From the NCBI RefSeq assembly GCF_020217025.1, contig NZ_JAIWOF010000032.1:1-10000 (forward strand): a stretch of 10,000 nt of DNA, given 5' to 3'. Positions 1 to 6,486 of this stretch are shown piece after piece; the stretch's first letter is position 1; every line of letters starts with the position of its first letter. The notes under the pieces were generated by a model, which was not told the origin of the DNA, ran no database searches, and was given only the letters and a program-made list of their open reading frames with translations. The stretch is from Flavobacterium sp. Lineage in GTDB: Bacteria; Bacteroidota; Bacteroidia; Flavobacteriales; Flavobacteriaceae. The translations under genes were made by a program, and so were the position numbers.

Positions 1-1649
1 CCCGGAATACTTTCCAAACTATTGGTTAAAGCCGATTTACTTCGCTTGTCGCGATGATGTGTGATTCCAAATCGATGGGCTTCGTTTCGTAAATACTGAA
101 TCACTTTCAAGGTTTCCGATTTTTTATCCAAATACAACGGCACCGAATCACCAGGGTAAAACAATTCTTCCAAACGTTTTGCAATTCCGATAATGGCAAT
201 TTTTCCTCGTAATCCTAAATCATCCAAACTTTTTAAAGCCGAAGACAATTGTCCTTTTCCTCCATCAATAATAATCAATTGGGGTAAAGGTTGATTTTCA
301 TCTAACATGCGTTTGTATCTTCGGTACACCACTTCTTCCATCGAAGCAAAATCATTTGGACCTTCAACCGTTTTGATATTAAAATGACGATAATCTTTCT
401 TACTAGGTTTTCCGTCTTTAAAAACCACGCAAGCCGAAACGGGATTGGTTCCTTGAATATTCGAATTATCGAAACACTCAATATGTCTTGGCTCTACTGA
501 TAAACGCAAATCTTTCTGCATTTGTGCCATGATGCGATTCGTATGACGTTCTGGATCGACTATCTGAATTTGTTTTAATTGGTCTAGTCGATAAAATTTG
601 GCATTACGTTCTGATAAATCTAAAATTTGCTTTTTATCGCCCAATTGTGGCACCGTGACTTTTACATTTTCTCCTAAATCTATTGGAAAAGGAACCACAA
701 TTTCTCGTGCATTCAAATGAAAACGTTCGCGTAATTCTACCACAGCTAATTCTAACAATTCTTCGTTGGTTTCGTCTAATTTTTTCTTTAATTCCAACGT
801 ATGCGAACGCACAATGGCTCCATGCGAAATCTGTAAAAAGTTCACATACGCCATCGTTTCATCGGAAATAATCGAAAACACATCCAAATTGGTAATTTTC
901 GGATTCAAAACCGTAGAACGCGATTGGTAATTTTCTAAAACTTCTATTTTTTCTTTGATTTTTTGCGCTTCTTCAAACTTCATTTCCATCGCTAAATCGG
1001 TCATTAATTTCTTGAAATCTTTCAAACTTTCTTTGAAATTTCCCTTCAAAATTTGACGGATTTTCTCCACTTGATTTTGATAGTTTTCAGCCGTTTCATA
1101 TCCTTCACAAGCACCTTTGCAATTGCCAATATGATATTCCAAACACACTTTAAATTTTCCTGAATCAACATTCGCTTTCGACAAATCGTAAGTACAAGTT
1201 CGAAGTGGATACAATTCTTTAATCAAATCCAAAATCGTATGAACGGTTTTAAAACTCGTGTACGGTCCAAAATATTCCGAACCATCTTTAATCATTTTTC
1301 GGGTAGAGAAAATTCTTGGAAATCGTTCGTTTTTGATGCAAATCCAAGGATAGGTTTTATCATCGCGAAGCAACACATTATAACGTGGTTGTAACTTTTT
1401 TATCAGATTATTTTCCAATAACAAAGCATCAGTTTCGGTAGGAACAACAATGTGTTTTATGGTTACAATTTTCTTAACTAAAACCGACGTTTTATAATTG
1501 TCGTGGTTCTTAGTAAAATACGATTGAACGCGTTTTTTTAAGTTTTTCGCTTTTCCAACATATAGAATTTTCCCTTCCTTATCGTAATATTGATACACAC
1601 CTGGATTATCAGGCAAGGTTTGGATTTGAAGTTCTAATGGTGTTTGCAT
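1..1649 (-). CDS. uvrC: UvrABC excinuclease subunit C, 3' end cut by window edge
   Basis: UvrC makes the two incisions around a DNA lesion after UvrA/UvrB recognition. From the ATG at 1649 the frame runs open for 549 codons to the left edge, so the gene is partial. The N-terminal GIY-YIG nuclease is seen as GVYQYY (17-22) and LYVGKAKNLKKR (29-40), with Arg40 and Glu79 at the expected catalytic positions. Cys152, Cys169, Cys177 and Cys181 match the four-cysteine region reported to hold an Fe-S cluster. A UVR (UvrB-binding) helix pair lies near 213-240. The C-terminal RNase H-like nuclease shows ECFDNSNIQG (Asp394), IIIDGGKGQL (Asp462) and the block EAHRFGITHHR (His525). The visible end, at SIPG, is the start of the helix-hairpin-helix region; by family length roughly 45-60 residues are missing. 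No Shine-Dalgarno is evident. It is divergent from the hydrolase gene at 1832. Confidence 0.96.
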   Translation of the reverse strand, partial: MQTPLELQIQTLPDNPGVYQYYDKEGKILYVGKAKNLKKRVQSYFTKNHDNYKTSVLVKKIVTIKHIVVPTETDALLLENNLIKKLQPRYNVLLRDDKTYPWICIKNERFPRIFSTRKMIKDGSEYFGPYTSFKTVHTILDLIKELYPLRTCTYDLSKANVDSGKFKVCLEYHIGNCKGACEGYETAENYQNQVEKIRQILKGNFKESLKDFKKLMTDLAMEMKFEEAQKIKEKIEVLENYQSRSTVLNPKITNLDVFSIISDETMAYVNFLQISHGAIVRSHTLELKKKLDETNEELLELAVVELRERFHLNAREIVVPFPIDLGENVKVTVPQLGDKKQILDLSERNAKFYRLDQLKQIQIVDPERHTNRIMAQMQKDLRLSVEPRHIECFDNSNIQGTNPVSACVVFKDGKPSKKDYRHFNIKTVEGPNDFASMEEVVYRRYKRMLDENQPLPQLIIIDGGKGQLSSALKSLDDLGLRGKIAIIGIAKRLEELFYPGDSVPLYLDKKSETLKVIQYLRNEAHRFGITHHRDKRSKSALTNSLESIP

Positions 1650-1671
1650 TTTTTAAGAAAAGAGTAAAGAA

Positions 1672-1679
1672 CAAAGATA
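1672..1679 (-). promoter_or_regulatory. Candidate -7 element for uvrC
   Basis: On the minus strand this reads TATCTTTG, an exact match to the Bacteroidota -7 consensus TAnnTTTG, ending 22 nt before the uvrC ATG. That would give a short leader. I find no TTG at the usual distance upstream for a -33 element, so the call rests on one short motif. Confidence 0.33.
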
Positions 1680-1710
1680 AGAGATTTGTTTTTGAATTCT
1701 TGAAGTTTTT

Positions 1711-1748
1711 AACCACAAAGGCACCAAGAAGACACAAAGAGCAAAAAG
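1711..1748. repeat. Degenerate CACAAAG-type intergenic repeat
   Basis: The 182-bp gap between the divergent uvrC and hydrolase genes contains imperfect head-to-tail copies of a short word: ACCACAAAGGC, ACCAAGAAG, ACACAAAGAG, CAAAAAG. Similar runs of CACAAAG/CACCAAG recur between genes in many bacterial genomes, from memory. No convincing coding sequence occupies 1650-1831; the short reading frame at 1637-1822 is mostly this low-complexity DNA. Copy number elsewhere cannot be judged from one window. Confidence 0.45.
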
Positions 1749-1831
1749 ATTTTTTCAATTTCTCAAATTTCTTAAATCTGTGTTCCCAAATGACAATTGT
1801 TTTTGTATTTTTAACACTTTAGATTTTAAAA

Positions 1832-2797
1832 ATGACAGCCTCAAAACCACTTGTAATACTAAAAGAAACCATTTTAGCGGGCGAAAGCAAAACCATTAAC
1901 ATGGAAATTGCCAAGTTGCACACCATGAATAAATTGAAAATTCCAATAATTGTGGAACGCTCAAAACTTGATGGCCCAACGGTTTTATTCACGGCTTGTT
2001 TGCATGGTGATGAAATCAACGGAACTGAAATTGTGCGTCAGTTAATCATTCAAAAAATCAATAAACCAAAACGCGGCACGATAATTTGTATTCCAATTAT
2101 CAATATTTTCGGATTTGTCAATCAAACGCGTGAATTTCCCGATGGTCGCGATTTGAATCGGGTTTTTCCTGGCAGTAAAACGGGTTCGTTAGCGAGTCGT
2201 TTTGCGTATTATATTTTAAAAGATATTATTCCGCACGTGGATTATGCAATTGATTTTCATGCGGGTGGTGCGAGTCGTTTTAATGCTCCGCAAATTAGAA
2301 TTGTGCCTGAAAACTCTGAATTAAAGGAACTTTCGGATGTTTTCAATGCGCCTTTTACGTTGTATTCGAAGAATATTTCGGGTTCGTTTCGAAATTCTTG
2401 CGATAGATTAGGTGTTAAAATGTTGCTTTTTGAAGGTGGAAAATCATTGGATTTAAATCTTCAAGTTACTGAAGAAGCGGTGGAAGGAACTAAACGTTTT
2501 TTACAACATTTAGAAATGTTAAATCCGAGAAAGAAAGTAACTAATCCTCAAAATAAAACCATTTACATTGAAAAATCGAGTTGGATTAGAGCTAAATATT
2601 CCGGCATGTTTCATGGTTTAACAACAATTGGAAGTTTTGTCAAAAAAGGCGAATTATTAGCAACTATTTCTGATCCTTATGGAAAAATCGAACATAAAGT
2701 AAAAGCACCCCATGAAGGTTATATAATCAATGTGAATGACGCACCCATTATTTATCAAGGCGATGCTATTTTTCACATTTCTACTCATTTAGAATAG
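1832..2797 (+). CDS. Succinylglutamate desuccinylase/aspartoacylase-family metallohydrolase
   Basis: A zinc-dependent deacylase of the AstE/aspartoacylase branch of the M14 carboxypeptidase-like superfamily, 321 residues. The metal-binding motif is HGDEINGTE (His58 and Glu61), with the third ligand His143 in DFHAGGAS. The substrate-binding block is PDGRDLNRVFPG (103-114), and Glu201 in LLFEGGKS is the likely catalytic acid. The last ~90 residues (from about 235) form the usual C-terminal beta-barrel domain, with the lipoyl-like stretch VKKGELLATISD and KAPHEGYI. There is no signal peptide, so it should be cytoplasmic. Members hydrolyse N-acyl amino acids or related amides; which substrate applies here cannot be read, and no arginine-succinyltransferase pathway genes are adjacent, so naming it astE would be wrong. 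The next gene, 64 bp downstream on the same strand, is a PLP decarboxylase-like gene. The start at 1832 is the first in-frame ATG and gives the normal family N terminus. Confidence 0.9.
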   Translation: MTASKPLVILKETILAGESKTINMEIAKLHTMNKLKIPIIVERSKLDGPTVLFTACLHGDEINGTEIVRQLIIQKINKPKRGTIICIPIINIFGFVNQTREFPDGRDLNRVFPGSKTGSLASRFAYYILKDIIPHVDYAIDFHAGGASRFNAPQIRIVPENSELKELSDVFNAPFTLYSKNISGSFRNSCDRLGVKMLLFEGGKSLDLNLQVTEEAVEGTKRFLQHLEMLNPRKKVTNPQNKTIYIEKSSWIRAKYSGMFHGLTTIGSFVKKGELLATISDPYGKIEHKVKAPHEGYIINVNDAPIIYQGDAIFHISTHLE

Positions 2798-2861
2798 GAA
2801 AGCTAACAATTATCATGTTTTTATTGGTTTTTCAACTGTAAATTCGCCAAAATTTTTAGGT

Positions 2862-4091
2862 ATGAACTTCTGGAAAAAATTAACACACGAAGAAAGAAAA
2901 GCCCGTATTGAAAAGGCTTTACACGATAATGTAAATTTCTCAAAAGATGCTTCTTTAGGTTATCCTGCGTCTAAATTAGATAGTCGCGTTTTTTATGATG
3001 ATGCGCCATTTTTGAAAGATGCACCAACGCTTCAAACCTATGTTGCCAATCCAAATAACATTGGTTGTCACACTTTTGGGACTTCTGAAAAAGCGTTTTA
3101 TGGTACACAAGAAATTGAGCGCGAAGTTTTAAACGTAATTGCCGTTGATATTTTCAAAGCCAAAGAAATCGAATTCGATGGTTACATCGCTCCTGGCGGA
3201 ACGGAAGCGAATATTCAAGCGATTTGGGTTTTTAGAAATGAATTCATGCACAAATTCGATGCAAAACTAGGCGAAATTGCCATTTTAGCCTCGGAAGACA
3301 CCCATTATTCCATTCCAAAAGCTTCTAATTTATTGCAAATTGATTGGTTGAAAATTCCAGTTGGTTTTGAAAATCGTGAAATTGATGTCAATGCTTTAGA
3401 CAAAATCATCTCAGAAGCGAAAAATAAAGGTAAAAAATACTTCATCGCCGTTTCCAATATGGGAACAACCATGTTTGGTTCGGTTGATAATCCTGATGAT
3501 TACATTTCCGTACTTGAGAAAAATGAAGCAACTTATCGATTACATATTGACGGTGCTTATGGCGGATTTGTTTATCCGTTTAGCAATCAAAAATCGAATA
3601 TCAACTTTAGTAATCCGAAAATTAGTTCGATTACGATTGATGCGCACAAAATGTTGCAAGCTCCTTATGGAACAGGTGTTTTTGTTTGTCGAAAAGGTTT
3701 AATCGAAAACGTATTAACCAAAGAAGCAGAATACGTAGAAGGAATGGATTTAACCCTTTGCGGAAGTCGCTCAGGTGCAAATGCCGTGGCGGTTTGGATG
3801 ATTTTATTCACTTACGGAGCTTATGGCTGGTTTGAAAAAGTGAGTGTTTTACAAATGCGTACCCAATTTTTATGTCACGAGTTAGATAAACTAAATATCA
3901 AATATTTCCGTGAACCCTTTATGAATATCGTAACGATTCATGCCGAATCTATTCCGGAAAAAATTGCTGAAAAGTACGATTTGGTACCGCAACAACACAA
4001 TGAACACAATAGATGGTACAAAATTGTGTTAATGGATCACGTAGAAGTAGAACATTTGACTAAATTTATTGAAGAACTAAAAAAGTTATAA
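2862..4091 (+). CDS. PLP-dependent group II decarboxylase-family enzyme
   Basis: A fold-type I pyridoxal-phosphate enzyme of 409 residues, related to the group II amino-acid decarboxylases (glutamate, tyrosine, histidine and aspartate types). Cofactor-site residues are visible: APGGTEANIQAIW for phosphate binding, His148 in EDTHYSIPKA stacking on the PLP ring, Asp230 in LHIDGAYGGF bonding the pyridine nitrogen, and the Schiff-base Lys263 in TIDAHKMLQAPYGTG. The length is complete for short bacterial and archaeal members. The protein is cytoplasmic, with no signal peptide. The motifs do not discriminate the substrate: histidine, tyrosine, aspartate or a non-standard amino acid are all possible, and some relatives are lyases rather than decarboxylases. 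The ATG at 2862 follows a 64-bp gap after the hydrolase gene, with no terminator seen in between, so co-transcription is likely but not shown. The SIMPL gene starts 41 bp further on. Confidence 0.88.
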   Translation: MNFWKKLTHEERKARIEKALHDNVNFSKDASLGYPASKLDSRVFYDDAPFLKDAPTLQTYVANPNNIGCHTFGTSEKAFYGTQEIEREVLNVIAVDIFKAKEIEFDGYIAPGGTEANIQAIWVFRNEFMHKFDAKLGEIAILASEDTHYSIPKASNLLQIDWLKIPVGFENREIDVNALDKIISEAKNKGKKYFIAVSNMGTTMFGSVDNPDDYISVLEKNEATYRLHIDGAYGGFVYPFSNQKSNINFSNPKISSITIDAHKMLQAPYGTGVFVCRKGLIENVLTKEAEYVEGMDLTLCGSRSGANAVAVWMILFTYGAYGWFEKVSVLQMRTQFLCHELDKLNIKYFREPFMNIVTIHAESIPEKIAEKYDLVPQQHNEHNRWYKIVLMDHVEVEHLTKFIEELKKL

Positions 4092-4100
4092 TAATTTCGG

Positions 4101-4108
4101 TATTTTTG
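4101..4108 (+). promoter_or_regulatory. Candidate -7 element for the SIMPL gene
   Basis: TATTTTTG fits TAnnTTTG exactly and lies 24 nt before the ATG at 4133, a reasonable distance for a short leader. No TTG sits about 19 bp upstream; the DNA there is the end of the decarboxylase gene. It could provide a second start for the SIMPL and cyclo-ligase genes. Confidence 0.28.
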
Positions 4109-4132
4109 AGTTTTAAGTGGAAACTATAACTC

Positions 4133-4774
4133 ATGAAAAAACTTACAACAATTTTATTTGTTGCATTGTCGTATTTGACATTTGCACAACCAACAGAGAA
4201 TCAAATTAGAGTAGTTGGAAAACACTCCGAAACTATAAAAGCAACTGAAATAGAATTGGTTTTTACACTTCAAGAAGTAACAACGCTTACTTATAGTAAA
4301 GAAAAACAAGTCATTAAAACTATTTCGGAAGTATTGGAAGAAGTTCAATCCTTTATTACAAAAAACAATTATTCTAAAGAAAAACTGAGTTTTCAATCTA
4401 TTTCAGATAAGACTTTTGGTAATAATACCCGAAATTATAGTCTATCATTAAACAACATTGAAAAGGGAATTGAGTTAATCAATAACCTAAAAGTAAACGG
4501 AGTTACAGCGGTACAAATTAATTATGTGTTTGATAAATCAGAGAGATTAGCTCAAGAAATATCATCTAAAGCACTAGAAAATGCTAAGGCAAAAGCTGAA
4601 TTTTTAGCATCAAAATCCAATAAAAAAATTGGAAAGCTTTTAATTATTGATGATAATACGCCAAATTCGAGTGTAACAGGGGGAACTTCCAACTATTTAT
4701 CAAACAACAACAAACAACCTGAACAAACTATTACATACTCTCTTTATGTAACGTATGAACTATTAGATAGATAA
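4133..4774 (+). CDS. Exported SIMPL-domain (DUF541) protein
   Basis: A 213-residue protein of the SIMPL family (also DUF541), found in bacterial envelopes and in a mammalian signalling partner; its bacterial role is poorly defined. Residues 1-18 form a Sec signal peptide: MKK, a hydrophobic stretch, then a likely type I cleavage site at TFA-QP. The lack of a Cys at the cleavage site argues against a lipoprotein, so a periplasmic location is inferred. The domain spans most of the mature chain: IRVVGKHSETIKATEIELVF near 25-44 matches the opening strand, and SKALENAKAKAEFLASKSNK followed by KIGKLLII (about 145-171) matches the typical Ala/Lys-rich helix and strand. The C terminus (SLYVTYELLD) is the closing strand. 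Its codons are more AT-rich than those of the genes on either side. The stop lies 4 nt before the cyclo-ligase ATG, so the two are probably co-transcribed. Confidence 0.82.
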   Translation: MKKLTTILFVALSYLTFAQPTENQIRVVGKHSETIKATEIELVFTLQEVTTLTYSKEKQVIKTISEVLEEVQSFITKNNYSKEKLSFQSISDKTFGNNTRNYSLSLNNIEKGIELINNLKVNGVTAVQINYVFDKSERLAQEISSKALENAKAKAEFLASKSNKKIGKLLIIDDNTPNSSVTGGTSNYLSNNNKQPEQTITYSLYVTYELLDR

Positions 4775-4778
4775 ACAG

Positions 4779-5345
4779 ATGTTGAATAAGAAATCGTTAA
4801 GGCAAAAAGCAAAAGCTGAAAGGCAAAAGTTAACTCAAGAAGAAATCGAAGACAAAAGTTTAGCGATTGCGAACCAATTGTTGCACATGGACATTTGGGA
4901 CAAATTGTATTATCATTTGTTTTTAACGATTGAAGAGCTAAAAGAAATCAATACCGAATATATTCTTCAAATTTTAGCGGGAAAAGATAAAGAAATCGTC
5001 ATTTCGAAGTGCGAATTTGCTACTTTAGGAATGACGCATTTTTTATTAACGGATAATACCAAAATCAAAAAGAACAGTTACAAAGTTCCTGAACCTGTTG
5101 ATGGTTTAGAAGTGCCTGATGCGAAAATTGATGTGGTTTTTGTGCCGCTTTTAGCTTATGACAAGCAAGGAAATCGCGTGGGTTACGGAAAAGGCTTCTA
5201 CGATAACTTTCTAAGTAAATGCAAGCCTGAAACGATTAAAATTGGGTTGTCGTTCTTTCCGCCAGAAGAAAAAATTGACGATGTTTCAGCAAATGATGTG
5301 AAATTGGATTTTTGTGTGACGCCTGAGGGGGTTTTACAATTTTAA
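4779..5345 (+). CDS. 5-formyltetrahydrofolate cyclo-ligase (5,10-methenyl-THF synthetase)
   Basis: It converts 5-formyl-tetrahydrofolate plus ATP to 5,10-methenyl-tetrahydrofolate, returning an inhibitory folate store to the one-carbon pool in the cytoplasm. The length of 188 residues is normal. The N-terminal helix has the ATP-site basic residues (KKSLRQKAKAER, 4-15). The family signature is at 131-142, GNRVGYGKGFYD, preceded by DVVFVPLLAYD, the usual strand before it. YKVPEPVDG (101-109) matches the conserved substrate-side loop. The E. coli homologue is ygfA/fau. Its ATG is 4 nt past the stop of the SIMPL gene, a tight operon spacing although no functional link between the two is known to me. 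Its stop overlaps the lspA stop on the other strand by 4 bp. Confidence 0.95.
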   Translation: MLNKKSLRQKAKAERQKLTQEEIEDKSLAIANQLLHMDIWDKLYYHLFLTIEELKEINTEYILQILAGKDKEIVISKCEFATLGMTHFLLTDNTKIKKNSYKVPEPVDGLEVPDAKIDVVFVPLLAYDKQGNRVGYGKGFYDNFLSKCKPETIKIGLSFFPPEEKIDDVSANDVKLDFCVTPEGVLQF

Positions 5346-5354
5346 TTTCCCTCA
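5324..5354. terminator. Possible bidirectional hairpin over the convergent stop codons
   Basis: TGAGGG (5324-5329) pairs with CCCTCA (5349-5354), and two G-T wobbles can extend the stem, leaving a loop of about 15 nt that contains both stop codons. The plus side is followed by pyrimidine-rich DNA (ACTTTCACTTCCTCTTT) but no clean T run; the minus side has none. It is the only inverted repeat I see at the junction and may help end transcription from both sides. Confidence 0.28.
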
Positions 5355-5974
5355 ACTTTCACTTCCTCTTTATCAGCATGAGCAAAAGCTCTTTTGTTGA
5401 AAACAATTAAAATTCCAACACCCGTTGAAATCGCTACATCGGCTACGTTGAAAATAGCGTTGAAGAAAGTGAATTGTTTGCCACCCCAAATTGGCAACCA
5501 AGAAGGCAAGTTTCCTTCCCACATTGGAAAATAGAACATATCTACTACTTCGCCGTGAAACCAAGTACCATAAGGCTGGTCTGAAAAAGCGGTTGCTACT
5601 TGATGATAACTATCGTTAAAAATGACACCGTAAAAAACAGAATCGATAATATTTCCTAAAGCTCCTGTAAAAATCAAAGCAATGGCTACTATCAAATAAT
5701 TAGAAGCATGCTTTCTCACTGAATCCCACAACCACCATGCGATTCCACCTACGGCTACAATTCGGAATAAGGTTAAGATTAATTTCCCATGTTCGCCTGG
5801 AATTTCAGCGCCCCAAGCCATGCCTTCATTCTCTATAAAATGAATTTGAAACCATTCTAAACCCATTACTTTTATGGATTCTCCAATAAAAAAATGTGTT
5901 TTGATATAGATTTTTGAAATCTGATCAATTAGTAAAATAGCAATGATTAATAAATAGGCTTTCTTTAACGACAT
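5342..5974 (-). CDS. lspA: Lipoprotein signal peptidase (signal peptidase II)
   Basis: An inner-membrane aspartyl protease that removes the signal peptide of prolipoproteins after diacylglyceryl transfer. The start chosen is the ATG at 5974, giving 210 residues that open MSLKKAYLLI. The open frame extends upstream to a TTG at 6010, but that start is non-ATG and a candidate promoter element lies inside the extension. Hydrophobic segments lie near residues 5-20, 70-85, 95-112 and 175-195. The catalytic pair is Asp111 in GALGNIIDS and Asp179 in FNVADVAIS. Between them is a long insert (about 120-165) with aromatic-rich sequence such as GEVVDMFYFPMW, typical of Bacteroidota LspA and the reason for its length against about 165 residues in E. 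coli. Ser follows the first catalytic Asp where many LspA have Arg. It is the last gene of the minus-strand cluster and overlaps the convergent cyclo-ligase by the bases TTAA. Confidence 0.95.
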   Translation of the reverse strand: MSLKKAYLLIIAILLIDQISKIYIKTHFFIGESIKVMGLEWFQIHFIENEGMAWGAEIPGEHGKLILTLFRIVAVGGIAWWLWDSVRKHASNYLIVAIALIFTGALGNIIDSVFYGVIFNDSYHQVATAFSDQPYGTWFHGEVVDMFYFPMWEGNLPSWLPIWGGKQFTFFNAIFNVADVAISTGVGILIVFNKRAFAHADKEEVKVEGN

Positions 5975-5988
5975 GTTCAATTTTTTTG

Positions 5989-5996
5989 CAAAAATA
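5989..5996 (-). promoter_or_regulatory. Candidate -7 element for lspA
   Basis: On the minus strand this reads TATTTTTG, an exact TAnnTTTG match, 14 nt before the ATG at 5974. The only nearby TTG (6008-6010) leaves an 11-bp spacer, shorter than the usual 17-23 bp, so a proper -33 element is missing. It lies just past the terminator-like hairpin after the dksA-like gene, the expected place for an lspA promoter. Confidence 0.38.
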
Positions 5997-6010
5997 GTGG
6001 AATTTATCAA

Positions 6011-6036
6011 ATAAAAAACGCCCCAAACGGAGCGTT
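6011..6036 (-). terminator. Rho-independent terminator after the dksA-like gene
   Basis: Read on the minus strand, AACGCTCC, loop GTTT, then GGGGCGTT form an 8-bp stem (one T-G wobble, otherwise Watson-Crick), followed directly by a T-rich run (about TTTTTTAT). The polarity is minus because the plus-strand reading lacks a T run and has a C-A mismatch in the stem. It begins 20 bp after the dksA-like stop and ends 37 bp before the lspA start, so it should stop or attenuate transcription coming from ileS. Confidence 0.68.
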
Positions 6037-6056
6037 AGTATAATTTTGTAAAAAGA

Positions 6057-6437
6057 TTAACGTTGCAAGTTTTTTGCTTCGATACTCATAGTTGCATGAG
6101 GAACGATTTTTAATCTTTCTTTACTTATTAATTTGCCTGTAACTTTACAAATACCATAGGTTTTGTTCTCGATACGAATCAAGGCATTTTTTAAATCTCT
6201 AATGAATTTTTCTTGACGAATAGCTAATTGCGAATTGGCTTCTTTACTCATGGTTTCACTGCCTTCTTCAAATGCTTTAAACGTTGGTGATGTATCATCA
6301 GTTCCATTGTTTAAGTCATTCATATAAGCACTCTTAATAAGCTCTAAGTCGTTTTTAGCTTTTTCTAATTTCGCTTGAATTAACGCTTTGAATTCAGCCA
6401 AATCAGCGTCTGAATATCTAATTTGCTCCTCTACCAT
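6057..6437 (-). CDS. DksA/TraR-family protein without the zinc-finger cysteines
   Basis: A 126-residue DksA/TraR-like protein; family members bind the RNA polymerase secondary channel and tune transcription, often with ppGpp. Residues 10-92 are predicted to form two long charged helices (ADLAEFKALIQAKLEKAKND and QLAIRQEKFIRDLKNALIRI) joined by a loop near 41-55. The C-terminal globular part, YGICKVTGKLISKERLKIVP followed by HATMSIEAK, aligns with the C4 zinc finger (GICxxCG...ARP.A..C..C), but only Cys97 is left: the other positions are Thr100, Ser118 and Ala121, so zinc binding as in E. coli DksA is unlikely. This degenerate form is, from memory, common in Flavobacteriia. The acidic tip DxxDxA of DksA is not obvious; DLNNGTDD occupies that place. 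The start is the ATG at 6437, 49 bp after the ileS stop, and it is probably co-transcribed with ileS. Confidence 0.88.
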   Translation of the reverse strand: MVEEQIRYSDADLAEFKALIQAKLEKAKNDLELIKSAYMNDLNNGTDDTSPTFKAFEEGSETMSKEANSQLAIRQEKFIRDLKNALIRIENKTYGICKVTGKLISKERLKIVPHATMSIEAKNLQR

Positions 6438-6486
6438 AATTTCAATATTTTTTTATAGTTATACGTTGATTAAAAGCTTTTGGCTT

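Noticed and set aside
683..871. 62-codon plus-strand reading frame
   Set aside because: It lies wholly antisense to uvrC, and its sequence resembles no family I know.
1637..1822. 61-codon plus-strand reading frame before the hydrolase gene
   Set aside because: It starts inside uvrC on the opposite strand and runs through the low-complexity repeat DNA; the Lys/Phe-rich product has no domain-like features.
2839..2846. TAAATTCG as a promoter element for the decarboxylase gene
   Set aside because: One mismatch to TAnnTTTG, and the nearest TTG is only 12 bp upstream, so spacing does not support it.
4819..4833. 15-bp match (AAAGGCAAAAGTTAA) with 9950-9964 as a dispersed repeat
   Set aside because: The copy here lies within lysine-rich codons of the cyclo-ligase gene, and the words are low-complexity; chance is the simpler explanation.
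5975..6010. N-terminal extension of LspA by 12 residues from a TTG start
   Set aside because: The added residues (MINSTIFAKKLN) are not typical of LspA, the codon is not ATG, and the extension contains a candidate -7 element; the ATG at 5974 starts at the family's usual position.
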